From Torreya grandis (taxonomy: Eukaryota > Streptophyta > Pinopsida > Cupressales > Taxaceae): a DNA stretch of 64,000 nucleotides. The notes below the pieces were generated by a model. That model did not search any database, was not told where the DNA came from, and saw nothing but the letters and a program-made list of their open reading frames with translations. Both the position numbers and the translations under genes were made by a program. Of the stretch, positions 36,301 to 48,239 are shown piece after piece. Numbering within the stretch: the stretch's first letter is position 1; each line of letters opens with the position of its first letter. Location: NCBI GenBank assembly GCA_037957365.1, contig JARHVA010000223.1:5475501-5539500 (forward strand). The letters run 5' to 3'.

Positions 36301-38279
36301 TATTAAACTTTTGAAAGCTTACATCTTCAGCCAAAAAAAAACATGAAAGCACTAAACTTGTAGAAGATGTTCATGGCATCCAAAATATTAATGTATTATA
36401 ATCTTTTGACCATGAGATGTTTGTCATGCAAAATTAAAAAATTCATAAGTACATTGACTAGTCCATTTCTACATTCACTTTAAGCTTTATAGAAGAAGTC
36501 CTCATTCTAGCTTGTACCATCGATCAGGACTTATACGAATCAAGCACATATTATCGATTGATAGGAACATGCTCGACACTTATGCAACTTAGGGGAATTT
36601 CTTTGGAGCTTTACTCATCGAGCCTCTTGTCATTCAGGTCTTTTATTTCATAGTAGTTTAGTCTTCAACCTTTTTATATCAAGACTTTTGTTTTATAGTA
36701 ATTCCCCTACAATAATATTTCTAAATTATTGAGTACATTCAAGCTTTTAGTCATAGACAAAATGTCTGATGGAAATCCTTCGAGCCTTTTACTGTTGGCA
36801 ATTTGCCTGATAGAAATGATCCTTCAAAAAAAATTGCCAAGGACTTTTCTTGAAACATTTGAACTTGACTTTTTTCTCAAAATAATGCAGTTCTTTCAAT
36901 ATTTTTGCATGGGCAAAAGGCCTGAAGGAATTAATGCTTTGGAACTTTTTCATGAACACTTTAGCTGAAATAAATAAGTCTTTATATATACTAAGTAAAG
37001 ACCAAAAAACATAGCCGATTTAGCATGAACTTGACCTTTCAAAGGAACATTGGAAAATAGGAATATGGATAAGGACTTAGGCTTTAATACTCAACTTGAG
37101 ATAGACTTAGGCATTTACACTTGATAAGGGACCAATTGCTTTAATGCAATTTTAGGCACTAACAGGGACAATAATCCTATGAATCACCAATGGTTTACCC
37201 ACCCCTTTCTCAATGCACCCCTTAAGGCATCCACTCAAAGAGATTGAGACTCAATGAGTTATGGCAAGATATAAAGTGTTAGTAAGTGATAAAATTTTGA
37301 AAATATTATGTGTATACAAAAGGCATAACCTTTTCAAGGTTGAGGGGTAGTGCCCCATTGAAAAAAAATTAACCAGTAATCTCAATGTCACAACTCTATT
37401 AACAATGCAACACATCAAAGTATTTCATGTAGCCTACATAACACCCATAGACATACTACTAAATTGCATCCCTGTATATAATGCACATATTACACATCAT
37501 ACATGTGGACACTCTACACCACATTACCTCATGTGAGGTAGTAGTTATAGGTCTTGTGTTATGTTGTAACATGTGTTGGCCTACCTTGCACTTATCATTA
37601 AAACCATATAATCATCAAAAGGTGAAGAGTCACACACATAAATTCAAAAGGTTCATATTTCATTAAAAAAAATTCCCCTTTATGGATTTATAATCTATGT
37701 ATACATTTATATATCATTGGATAACAAGAAAATAGTAGAAGATAAACATCCATAAATATCTCTTGAGAGTATTCAAATTACAAAATGCATAGATTAATAA
37801 AAAGTTATATTCTAGTTATATTATTTTTTTGATTTTGAATCTTGTTCATATTGCTTCTACATTCACTTATAACACATCTAAATCCTCATTTAGAGTGTTA
37901 TCTCCTAGACCTCCTAGGATTTTGATTGCTAATATTTTCTCTTATTCACAATCTTTTTTAAAATTGTATTGTAGTAATAACATCAAAAACTTTTAACATT
38001 TACATATGAAAAAATCATTATGATAGCTTATGCAGTGGCCCATAAAGGTGAACTTTAAATTTATTTGTGGGTTTTAAACAATAAAATATAGATTTATTGA
38101 GAAAAATGGTCCTTTGAATTACAATCTTCATATTCTATAACCCAAATTTGTCAGATTTTTTTTCAAGCTAATATATGAGAAATAGCTCACCATTTATTAG
38201 TTAATATTAACTAACAAAACTTCTTAAAAACCCTTTTTTTAATTAAAGTATAAATATTAGAGATATTTTAAATTTATTC

Positions 38280-38620
38280 AAGGATCAATAACTCAATTTA
38301 GATGTATGAATATCAATATTATTTGATTTAATGCACGTACTAATGGGTATACATTTTACCATGGTAAATTTACCTAGAACTCAAACTTTTTTTATCGAAG
38401 GATAAACAACCCAAATTAAGTCCCTAAATAATCAACCTTCTTTGGCTAAATGCTATGGACCTAGGTGTATATATTCTACCATGTTAATTGTTTGTTAGGA
38501 TCTAAATTTTTTAATTAAAAGATATACAACCTGACTTGGGTGCACGAATAATCAATCTTCTTTGGCTTAATACCAAGGACTAAGGGGTATACATTTTCCC
38601 CCTTTTTTGAAGGACTCAAC
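38280..38620. repeat. 120-bp tandem repeat, about 2.9 copies
   Basis: Units start at 38280, 38398 and 38519 with AAGGATCAATAAC, AAGGATAAACAAC and AAGATATACAAC. They share internal blocks AATAATCAA(C/T)CTTCTTTGGC and GGGTATACATTTTACC. Copies are diverged by roughly a quarter. Confidence 0.8.
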
Positions 38621-38949
38621 TCTAGTGTCATGCATCAATATAATTATTACTAATCAAGAAATAATAATCATAAAAAGATCATTATAACAATAAAGTGATA
38701 TATTGGCATGCATGACCAAAACTCCATATTGATAAGAAAACATGACTCCAAAAAAATTGCTAGCTAAACATCACAACCCAAAGTTCAAAAGATTAGAAAA
38801 TGGAAAAAAAATAACATATATTATTAGGCATAATCCATAGACTTATAAGTTGGTGGAGGTAGATCATCCTTGAGAGGTTGGGTGTTCTAAGTATAAGTCT
38901 CATCTAAAGGAGGATTAAGCACCACTTAACCATCTAGAGTGGTTTTAGA

Positions 38950-38965
38950 GGGGGGGGGAGGGGGG
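38950..38965 (+). repeat. Long guanine run (G9-A-G6)
   Basis: Homopurine tract followed by AATAAATAG. It resembles an overgrown polypurine tract, but no LTR start could be confirmed to its right. Confidence 0.7.
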
Positions 38966-39559
38966 AATAAATAGTGATGCCCCAAACAAAAGATGGATAA
39001 ATATAATACTAACTAGACAACCCCTACAAAATCAAGCTCCATCATGGTAGACCAATAATGAACTTCACACAATAGTATTGGCAGACTCCAACACCCCATT
39101 GAGGAGTAGTGGTTATGGATTAGAGAGTAGTTATATTGATGCTTGGGCACTAAATAAGGGGAGCCATGGGGTGGTTGGTTTGGGGGAATGTATATCATAG
39201 TGAAGGAAAAAATCCCCTAGTGGTTGAGTAGCTCCTATAAGTGTTAAAACTTGATCACCACCTTCTAAACCTAAGTTTGGATCTACATAAGAGCCAAAGA
39301 GATAAAAATCACCTAAACATTAACATAATTTTTGTTACTTTTCATTGTTAGAAATAACATAGTTTATAGATTTCCATAGCTAAAATAAAATTATATTTTT
39401 GTATAATTTCCATATAAAAACAATTTAATTCAACCAAAAATATTTATCCCCAAAAAATACCATGCATGAAAATAAGATATCTATATTAAAAGGTTGGAAA
39501 AGGTTGTGTATCTATTGCCAGGTAGATTGAGCTTTAGACATGTCTAAAAGAGATGTTTA

Positions 39560-40610
39560 AAGGACCCAGGTCTAGATTAGACCAAAAATATGGGTTAAAA
39601 AATTCTAATGTGCAAGATTCACTCTCCAAGATGAAGGCCTTGATATAGAAAACACTAGATAAAATGTGTGAGCTTGGGCTCAAGCTTGACATTCCATGTT
39701 CTATTAATTTTGGAGAGCCATGTCCTCAACAAAGAACTTAAAATAGCAATGCCTATTTAGTTTGTCTAGAGCAGAAGAGAATGAGCTCATGAGTTGATAA
39801 ATGAGACCAAGAGAGTAATTTCTGAGTTGAATATCACAATTCCATCTCTAGTCCTTCCACCATGCACATGGAGGTTGTCTTCCCATATTTTTTAGTATGA
39901 CATCAAGTATCAACCATTGGATACACAAAGTGGAAGGTAAGTTTGTATTAGAAAAATTGTATTTGTATTTTATAAAATGCCATAGGATTCAATGTCAAGA
40001 GGAATTCAAATCATTAATAGTGTGAATTCCATTTTTAAATAGATGTAGAGCTTTAATACCTGTGATTTCTACTAAAGGAAGACTAGTATTGGTCATTATA
40101 AGGGACCACCAAATGTTATAGTCATTAAATAAAAGACCACTAAGATACCAATCTCCAACCCAATTTATAAAAAGGCTTGACAAATTCAAAATATTTCTAA
40201 ATGTTATTGGCTACAAATTAACCCTTTATCCTAACATGGACATTCATGATCAACATAGTCTATAAACCAATGTTATTCCAACTTATTTTTTTACAGGGGA
40301 CACTTGTAGAAATGTAGTACTTTAGAAGGTTTTTCCAAGCCTCATTAACTTCAATTTATGTAACCAATCACTTGACACAAAGGTTACCTTGTCTATAGAC
40401 ATCAATTATTCCCATTACTCCTTTTTCATGAGGAAGGTAACACGTGTTCAAATCAACCCTATGATAGCCTACAGTTTGATTAGAAATGTCCCAATGAAAA
40501 TCTTTAATAACCTTCATTAATTTTTCATATGATGCTTTAGAGGGGGGCCAACATGAGAAGTAGTAAACATGATTGGTTTCAATGATTTTGGTACAACCCT
40601 GAATCTTACC
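39560..40610 (-). pseudogene. LINE C-terminal region and zf-RVT
   Basis: The frame at 40368-40613 carries WPPSKASYEKLMKVIKDFHW and LPHEKGVMGIIDVYRQGN, the tail segment after LINE RT that reads W...C-L-P-K-x-x-G-G-L-G-I in relatives. A zf-RVT-like stretch with NVKLEPKLTHFI is readable near 39640-39690. Stops and shifts are frequent. Confidence 0.75.
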
Positions 40611-40619
40611 CACAAAAGA

Positions 40620-41760
40620 GAGAGGTTTAGAAATCTAATTAAAAATCTTATTTTCCACCCTATCAATAACACATTACCACATATATAAATGTGAGATATA
40701 AAAAGTGAAAGGAATACCAAAGAATTTTAAAATTTCTTCTTTATATATCCACTTCCACTAATAATGATGGATCTACTCTGGTAAGGCATCATATTATATC
40801 TATAACACTAGGTTTTGGCCCATTACAAGTTAGACCCTAAGGCTTTACAAAAAATATTGAGGCTTTGAAGTGCATCTTTGAAAGAAGCTTCTTATTCATC
40901 GAGAGGGAGGAAGGTATGATCTATAAAATTCATGTTGATAAGCTAAGAGGAATGATCAAGAAGAAGAATACCCATGACAAATCCTCGATCGACAATCCAA
41001 ACTTATAAAGCAAGAGTAAGAGGACAATGTTGTCTAATGGATTCAAAAATTCTAAAGCTATTAGATTTGTGCCCATTGATGGTGAGCCATGTCGATGCAT
41101 GATAAAATAAGGTCTACATGATTGAGAGAAATAATTGGCCAAAACTTAAAGCCTTAACCATAGTTTGAATAAAGGGCCATTATATTCGATTATATATTTT
41201 TCAAAATCAATTTTTAGAAAGATGGTCCTTTGGCGAGATGCACAAGCTTGTTCCATTGCTTCCCAAACTACAATTAAATTATTTTATATATTTTTATTTT
41301 TGATGAAACCTGTTTACTTATGTTTGATGATTTCAATAAAAATATGGTAGATTCAATTCTCTAAGGCCCTGACAATTATTTTATAAGAGACATTCAAAAG
41401 GGTGATTGGTTGCCAACTAGTAATAAGATTAGGGTCATGAGAATTGGAGATGAATTTAATATTACCTATGTTGATGATAGTCCCTAATGAATTATTTTTA
41501 AAGGATTTTTTGTAAACTTACAATAGGTTGGGCCCTACAAATTTCCAATTATCTTTATATAAATCACAAGGAAAACCATCAATCCCTGATGCTTTATCAT
41601 TGGCCATGCATTTCACTACATTAAAGAGCTCATCAAGAGAAAGGATAATCACAATGTTTTTGGTATGAAAGGCTTAACTTATGGGACATCACATACAAAT
41701 ATTCTTGTAATGTATTTTCTCTCGCTACTAAATCGTATTGGGCTTGGAACAATAATTTAT
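40620..41760 (-). pseudogene. LINE reverse transcriptase
   Basis: Landmarks on the - strand: CMANDKASGIDGFPCDLYK (about 41585-41640), SWQPITLLNVSYKIIVRALEN (about 41350-41430), TGFIKNKNI, and ACASRQRTIFLKIDFEK (about 41195-41260). These are the classic N-K-x-P-G-x-D-G-F, R-P-I-x-L-x-N and D-F-x-K-A-F-D blocks. The F-A-D-D box is degraded to FIDH near 40920, and the first palm Asp block reads DFEKYII. The protein would have primed on nicked target DNA; it is now dead. Confidence 0.88.
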
Positions 41761-42945
41761 AATGGTCTAAAAAGGTCAAGGAAATTTCTAGTATACTAGT
41801 GAGGTACTTATGAGCAAGCTTAATTTCTTTGATTCATTCTCTAGCTTATTTGACTCTAATATATTTGAATAGATCCTTTAATTAATGGTCCTAAATATTA
41901 GGCCAATTCCAATGAGCATTAATTTTTTCCCCTCTAGTTGCATGGTTATCAACTATTTTAATCTTATGCTTAAGTACTCATGGCCTAAAGCTATGAGTCA
42001 AAATGGTTTTTCTCTATGATGAAGGAAATCCTTTAGTATACCTTAATGAAATCATCATCAACCCACTTTTAAACTCACTTAATATGATTTCCATAGTGGT
42101 AAAATAAGGTGGTGATGGAATTAATTACATCATTCCACTACTTAATATAGTTGGTAGTGCATGATAGATGTGGCACAAAATTTCACACTCTATCCATGAG
42201 CTAGATGGTGCCCTCAGAGAAGGGATATCTTTAGGAAGAATTAATTACATGGGAATTTAATATAGATACCACCCCACATCACTTTGTAATTGATGGGACT
42301 GATTAAAGAGGATAATTTATGGATGGACTATAAAAGCTTTCCCAATATAAATTGAAAAGGAGAACACTAGTACTCAGAAAACATGACATGGCTAATTGTT
42401 TTAGGACCCTATCAAGGTTGACATGAAAATTAGACCATTTAAATAATGTTTTATTAAATAATTCATGTTATATACTGATTGGGTCCACTAAACCCCATTA
42501 ATGTTTAGAATAATACCATGCTTCATGTTCTCCAACACACCATCTCATTGTAAGGGCACCATTTTTATCATTGAGAGTCTCAATCATATTAAATTTTCCA
42601 AAATTAAGCTAAGTGGAAAGAGGTATATTATCAATGATCCATATCCATAGAACCATTATGTCAAGGAGATCATTTAGGCCATAAACATTAATAACCCTTA
42701 ATTAATGATCATCAATGTCAAGTAATACCTAAATAAATTGATGCATCAGATCTTATCTGGAGGCAATAATTAAAAGGTAAATTTTAGGTGAAAACAAAAT
42801 ATTGGCATTACCATGTCCATCCTCATTTGAATTAGAAAATTGAGATTCATCTAACCATATACTCCTCATATATGATTGCAAAAAAAATCTTGAAATCTTA
42901 ATTTCTTACAAATAAATAAAATCTAGAACACCCAATTATTGACAT
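41761..42945 (-). pseudogene. LINE APE-type endonuclease (N-terminus missing)
   Basis: Reading through stops: an E-I-K segment standing for E-T-K (about 42900), RVINVYGLND (about 42680-42710), and LNFGKFNMIE where G-D-F-N is expected (about 42600), so the catalytic Asp is changed to Lys. WYYSKH-WGLVDP follows. The order matches the L1 endonuclease. Between 42150 and 41761 the linker to RT is heavily eroded. Confidence 0.7.
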
Positions 42946-43690
42946 GTGGCATGCACAAATAATTTGTGGGAATCATGATCCATAATATAGGGCCCAAGAC
43001 TAGGCACACATGTGAAGATTAAATGTTATAGATAATTCATAGTTATGGAGAGTGAATACATGTAAAAGAATTCAGATAGAACAATCAACACACATTCAAT
43101 GGAGTGAAATTATTATGCTTGGAAAAATGCAACTTCTATTCAATGTGAATGAATAGGGAAAAGAATATGGAGATGTAAAATTCATGTATGATAGAGTGGA
43201 TATATAGAGCATGTTATCTATCACTATGATTGTGTATTACATTGACCCTTGGTTGTATGCATAGGGTACATATTTACACATGTAATATAATAAATAATTA
43301 GAACTATTATTTGTTACAAAGAAGATGGTTACAAGTCATTTCATCTTCCTTATTGAGTAATGATTAAGCTTCTAGGCACATGGCTAATAACTTACTAATT
43401 AAGTAATTGACATGTTATAATTTGAGAATCACCACTTGGAATACCATGCATTGTGATCATGCTAACACATGCACATGCTACAGGAAAACAAATATAGGCA
43501 TGTGAGACTGTAAGCAAGTGCAAATGTGATGTGTGAGACTACGAGAAAGTATGAGGGTGTTAAACATGATTATGAGAAAACATGAGTGTGTTGTATAGGA
43601 TTATGATCAATAATCCAAGGTGGTAGGTGTGTGCATTATGTAAGTTTATAAATGAGAAGTGTATGCAGTGCAAGATCCATGCACAAATCA
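42945..43690 (-). repeat. Candidate Y 3' LTR
   Basis: The - strand could start TGATTTGTGCATGG at 43690, right after an A/G-rich AAAAAAGGGCTAA, and end ...GCATGCCACA at 42945. The edges have TG...CA form and the left edge coincides with the LINE endonuclease break. No second copy is available for comparison. Confidence 0.35.
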
Positions 43691-43703
43691 TTAGCCCTTT
43701 TTT
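43691..43703 (-). other. Candidate Y polypurine tract
   Basis: The - strand AAAAAAGGGCTAA abuts the putative LTR start. Composition is acceptable but not diagnostic. Confidence 0.4.
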
Positions 43704-43929
43704 GAAGATAAATGGTCTCCATTGCATCCTTGTGTAGCTATAGAAACTACACTTGAACTTGCATAAAGTTGTAACCCTTATCTTTAAATTCTATTGCCCA
43801 ACTTTGTACACTCTAAAAAATTGATGTGTGCCATGGTGGTTGCATGTGTCTATCACTTCAATGACATGATCCTTATTTGTTGGGTGTATGTGTTTGAGAT
43901 CGAGATAAGAAACATGTTATTTCACTATT

Positions 43930-44165
43930 GGCTTAAAAAGTGGAGGTATGTAAGGTTGGAGAAGCTCTATATTAAATATTGGGTGTATTCCTAAGTATGG
44001 AGGGAAATCAAGAACAAAACCATTCTCACCAGTTGCATGAAGAATGGTGTAAGCACCATAGTGTGGAGGCTTGATATTTCAATGTATACCTTTGAAGTAC
44101 TAATTTTAAAGGTACAAATAGACTTTATCACCAACTCAAAATTTATGAGGTGTGTGATGCACATC
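43930..44165 (-). pseudogene. Y integrase C-terminal module
   Basis: The - strand reads HKF-VGDKVYLYL, then IKPPHYGAYTILHATGENGF and LDFPPYLGIHPIFN. This is the conserved F-x-x-G-D-x-V-W-L...G-P-Y...L-x-L-P-P...H-P-x-F segment that follows the gypsy integrase core. One TAG and one TAA are inside. No chromodomain was recognised after it. Confidence 0.82.
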
Positions 44166-44559
44166 ATGGCACTCCTTATACTTTATTTGTGTGTGATAAA
44201 GGATCTACTAAACCTATTAGTGAATAGATTATATGTGATGCAAGAAATTATTATATTTGTCTATTTTTTGTTCTTGTGTGTGTGACTTAGTGTCAACTAG
44301 TGTGTGGTAAGATATGTTTAGAGGTGTCACAGGCTAAAACCCATAAAATTTCTAGAAAGGACTATGCCCTGTAGAGTTATGAAATGCTTTGTTATAGGCA
44401 TGTTGAATATACGGTTGTCATCCTAGGTGTAAATATGAATGCATTTGTATGTTCACAAAATATGAAAAACTGTTCAATTGAAAACTTTTATTTGTCCATT
44501 TTCTGTGCATGAAAATTTATCAATCAGTCTAACTATTTGACCATCAAGTCCCACAATGA

Positions 44560-44860
44560 TTTATAAAAAGGAATTTCAAATTACATATCTTGATCAAAGA
44601 TGATGGATGTTAGGAGTCTAAAATTAACCCAAGCATGGATGAAGAAAGCTTGCAAAATTTTAGCTACATCAATGTATTTCTTACAAGTCACCATGGTATC
44701 CATATTTGAAAACATATCCACTACAATGAACATAGCATAATGTTGACATTTCATCATAGGAAACCTAATCATGAAATCCATGCTAATAGATTCTCATGGT
44801 CTGGAAGGAACCAGTTGAGGTGTGTAAAGTTCAATTTCTTGTTTATCAGTTTGGCAATGC
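44560..44860 (-). pseudogene. Y integrase catalytic core
   Basis: Open at 44581-44781: MDFMIRFPMMK, then MFIVVDMFSNMDTMV (first catalytic Asp) and TCKKYIDVAKI, then SIIFDQDM (second catalytic Asp in the S-D-R-D position). The D-D spacing is as expected for gypsy integrases. The third motif (catalytic Glu) is not readable. A P-W/R-P-E-S-I-like segment precedes it, as usual. Confidence 0.85.
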
Positions 44861-45179
44861 AACAACCAATGCAAGACATGATGTGGAGCTTAATGTTTTC
44901 ATGCATGTGTGGCTAAAGTGTGACTACAATGTGATTAGAGTCTTGGTCACACTAAAATAACTTGATGAATTAGTTGAGTACACCTCTTAGATGAGTCATT
45001 AGTGAGGGGTGTCACCAAGAACATAGATATGCCCAAGGTTGTAGAGAAGTTATTTAGACAAGTAGAATTCTTGAATTTGTTTACCTTGTATGAGGCTAGT
45101 GTAATTTTATGCAAAGTCATTATCAATTAAGTAGATAGATACCTAATCTATGAAGTTATGGTTTTACATGTCTATCACT

Positions 45180-45500
45180 ATAATTAGCACATAAATTAGT
45201 GATTAGCTAAGGCAATCTATTACCTTATTATCCTTCCCTTTCTTATGCTTTATCATGAGATGGAATTGTTGGAGGTAAGTAATCCATTTCATATGGCATG
45301 CATTCTCTATATTGTTGTGTGTATGAAGGAACTAAAGGGTCATATGATTATAATGAATAACTATCTCCTTCCCCAATATGTATCAATAATATTACTTAAA
45401 TACTTGCAAAAAATCATACAACTCTTTTTCATAGGTAGAGTACCTTTGCGTCATGTCGTTGGATGTTTCTGAAAAATATGTGTTCAAGTGACAATATTGC
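45180..45500 (-). pseudogene. Y RNase H
   Basis: Across two frames the - strand shows a F-F-S/R-x-x-x-N-D start, RYSTY-like then KELYDFLQVFK-like residues, a Y-I-L-G-K-E segment, and after it a region corresponding to R-H-A-K-W...H-K-x-G-K-x-N-K-V. Frameshifts break each block, but the order is that of the gypsy RNase H tether. Confidence 0.65.
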
Positions 45501-45559
45501 ATGAGTATTATATTGATTACATAGTCAGACACATTGGTGTTAAGTTTAAAGGAATGTAC

Positions 45560-45905
45560 AATAAAATCATTACAAGTATGGGTGTTGTGTAAAGGTGTTG
45601 ATTGAGTGCTTCAAAAATGTGTTGTTGCATAAGATTCTAGTAAAACTTGGCTTTTGTGTGTGTTATTTGGCTGAGTAGCTAGGAGACGTGTGAGAAACCA
45701 AAGACAAACATGTGGTGGAGGTTTGTGAGTCCAAAGAAACTCCTCAATTATAAGATATTTCATAGAGTTAGAAAATATTAGATCACTTTGATATTTTTTG
45801 GATCTACATGAATTCTTGCATGGTTAATGATGTAGCCTAGGTACTATATCCACACAATGTTATATGTACACTTTACTAAGTTGGCCTAAAATTTATGTTG
45901 TTGAA
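45560..45905 (-). pseudogene. Y reverse transcriptase, C-terminal part
   Basis: The - strand reads YLGYIINHARIHVDPKNIKVI, then LRSFLGLTNLHHMFVFGFSH and LLSQIT, matching the L-G-x-I-I-S-x-x-G-I-x-V-D-P and R-S-F-L-G-L-x-N-F-Y-R-R-F blocks. The coding part ends within about 20 bases of the W LTR edge, which fixes the insertion point of W. Confidence 0.85.
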
Positions 45906-45926
45906 AGGTGTGTGTATGTTCTTGTT

Positions 45927-47237
45927 TAACCCTAAAATGATCTATATTGGGGTTATTTAGAATGTTAAATGGGTATATATAAATGAAATAGCACAAGGAT
46001 GATAAGTATATCTTTAGTAGTCCAATTAGATGCTAAACTCAGATATAAGCATACACTAAATTTATTATGTTGATATAGTCTAAATATGGAAAGTACAACT
46101 ATGTTATATATATAAATGATAAAGAAGTGATGTACCTAACTTGTTCTAATGTTAATGTAGTTTTGGATCTAGAACAAGTAGAAAGTAGGCAAAGATGATT
46201 CTAAAATAGTCATCATATTTTGGATTTGATGTTTCTACCTCTCCAGATAGTAACATCAGCTTGGGATAGTTACGTCGATGCTACTATCTAGGTTTGATGT
46301 TAGTGTCTTGTATGGAATATCTATAAAAATATGATGTGACCACTTATATGCTTATGAGTTTTGCTTCACCTTCACTTTAATGTTTTCAAATCTGGGTCAT
46401 GGATTGTCTCACCTTGTGAATGACAAAACCCTAGATTTCCATCTTCATAGTGACCTTGGTGGAAAATGGGTTAGTGGGCACATGGTGTCGAGTTACCCCA
46501 AATCCCCCTTTATCAGTTAGCATTGATTGTATATCCAATATTCTAAAGAGGGATTTAGATGAATGTAGTTATATTATATGTGTTGGCTTCTATGTGAAAC
46601 ATATAATATTATAGATCAAGTACAATAGTGACCTAGCTTGTAACTTTGCAAATCGGGCTCTTGAGCTACTCCTTTAGTATTTTAGACATGTAGATGTGCA
46701 ATCCCAATGACTAGTATGGAAATAGGAATAAATAGGGAAGCTTTTAATCAATTGAAAGTTCTTTAGTCTTTTTCAAGGTATTCATAGGTGAGTAGTGAAT
46801 GATGGTTGATATTATATTTATATCCATCCCTTTGGAGTAATAATTCTTACTAAAGAACTTAGGTTGACCTTTCAAATATGTTTCATTTACAAATTAGATA
46901 ACTTTAGGGCACTAGATACTTGTGTCAGGACAAAATAGTAATGTCAATGTTATTATTTGTCCCAAACATTAGTATCCAAGGGGTAATAAATTAGGTATAG
47001 GTTATGAACTTGTAGAGTTGAAAGATAAGTACATTTTAAGCATTCTAGGTAAGATATAAGGCTTGGGTCATCAACATAAGACTGGTTGGACTAAGAGATA
47101 TAGGCCAAGGGGCACAAAGATAGAGTAGATGTGAGACTTATAGAACTAGGAAAGGTAAATAATTGAGAGTAATAACCAAGGTATGAGTTTTCCAAGTGTA
47201 TAAGACTATGTTATGTAATCATAAAATATCATCTACA
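45927..47237 (-). repeat. W 3' LTR
   Basis: About 1311 bp. On the - strand it starts TGTAGATG at 47237, next to the polypurine tract, and ends ...AGGGTTA at 45927. An imperfect palindrome lies at 46245-46289. The right edge rests on the polypurine tract only, because the other LTR copy is truncated. Confidence 0.7.
46245..46289. repeat. Inverted repeat in the W LTR
   Basis: AGATAGTAACATC (46245-46257) and GATGCTACTATCT (46277-46289) pair at 12 of 13 positions around a 19-base loop that contains TTACGTCG. Confidence 0.75.
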
Positions 47238-47258
47238 TTTTCCCCCCTTCCCCCATTT
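47238..47258 (-). other. W polypurine tract
   Basis: The - strand is an unbroken run of A and G around GGGGGAAGGGGGGAAAA, abutting TGTAGATG. Confidence 0.75.
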
Positions 47259-48129
47259 AATCTAGTAATGGAATTACTAGTTTAAAGGAAAAGAATGTAT
47301 ACTTGGGTGTGTATGCACACCTTGTCTTTGTGTATGCCCAAATTTAGTGCTTTACTAATGACTAACCTACAACTAAGACTATGTTAAAGTATAAAATCAA
47401 TGCATATAATCTAGGTTGAAAGTACTTGAAATATATTAAAATTAAAAGAGAAAGGTTTAGGATTACACCTATGTTGATGTAACCTCCTTACCTATTGGGA
47501 AGTTATTTTGAAAAATATATATCATTATAAAGCTCTAAAATTGAGATTAGGATAAAAATAAATAAATCTTTAAAGTTCATGTATCCAAGGAGATGGACAG
47601 AGATTGGAAGGCACATGCCCCCAACTTTAGGGTAAAAGTGAGTTGTCACCTAGCAGTTGAGATTAACTCAACCATGTAACCCAATGATACTTATAACCTA
47701 GTGAGGCTAGATGATCAACTCCAACCTAAAAAATTTTCAAGATTGAGTCATTTGATCACCTCAACCATACTAAAAGCAAACTAACTATTGCAGTATATTA
47801 GCACAATAAAAGTCTATAAAAGTTTGTGAGGTATTAGTATGAAAAAGTCCATGATATGGTAACAGTACATAAAAGAGTTTTAAAATCTGAAATTGATTTA
47901 TATTTTACAATATTAGGCACATATTGCATAGAATATATACCTTAGATATGTCTCATGCTAAAACTATGTATAATAATAATACCAATGTATAGAATTCTAC
48001 CACAACTATGAATATGGATCATATAATTATGTGTTTTGGCCAATTTAGATTATTATATAAGTGTGGAGAATATGATTCCAAATCATGCCCCCACTATGTA
48101 TGGAGAAATATAAAAACTAATATAAATAC
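47259..48129 (-). other. W interior, 3' side
   Basis: About 870 bases with no coding remnant. The last 75 bases contain one hairpin unit (48072-48086) of the array that continues at 50399, before the solo LTR insertion. Confidence 0.55.
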
Positions 48130-48239
48130 TTTTGTTCCCAAAATATGTCACTTGCTTTTCTGGACAACATTCAAACCAAAACTCTCTCTTTTCTTTCTCA
48201 AAAATATCCTGAGTAGTTAAGTTTCTTCAAATATTCAAG

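Larger units (their letters stand above)
30906..37164 (-). repeat. G 5' LTR, split by N1
   Basis: 6259 bp including a nested 2105-bp element and its 5-bp duplication, leaving about 4149 bp. This is close to the 4173 bp of the 3' LTR. Start (- strand) TGTTAG at 37164; end near 30906. It carries the same five-unit array as the 3' LTR. Confidence 0.92.
37170..39449. other. Spacer right of G, with a short tandem repeat
   Basis: This is the continuation of the locus left of 15820. I see no coding remnant. It holds a 120-bp tandem repeat (38280-38620) and a G-rich run (38950-38965). The rest is AT-rich. Confidence 0.6.
39450..42945 (-). mobile_element. Degenerate L1-type LINE
   Basis: The - strand shows endonuclease, reverse transcriptase and zf-RVT in the order of plant L1-type LINEs, spread over about 3.5 kb with many stops and frameshifts. 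No LTR, primer site or integrase belongs to it. The endonuclease lacks about its first 35 residues at 42945, where an LTR edge appears. The element was therefore probably split by element Y rather than merely 5'-truncated. ORF1 would lie off the window. The 3' end is not sharp: I see no poly(A) tail (poly-T on this strand) near 39450. Confidence 0.85.
42945..45926 (-). mobile_element. Y: 3' part of a Ty3/gypsy element, cut by W
   Basis: On the - strand: RT thumb/connection (45905-45560), RNase H (45500-45180), integrase core (44800-44560), an integrase C-terminus with a G-P-Y-like module (44160-43930), then a candidate polypurine tract and LTR. The RT fingers and palm are absent because the sequence ends abruptly at 45926, where the W LTR begins. 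The rest of Y should lie beyond 64000. The integrase tail style (VGDKVYLYL, then GAYTILHATGENGFVLDFPP) is that of chromovirus/CRM-like gypsy elements, different from G and Z. Confidence 0.8.

Noticed and set aside
37481..37666. Short + strand frame in the spacer after G
   Set aside because: 61 residues, no motif, ordinary length for chance in AT-rich DNA.
43794..44285. + strand frames over the Y integrase tail
   Set aside because: The - strand carries clear integrase motifs here; the + strand frames have none.
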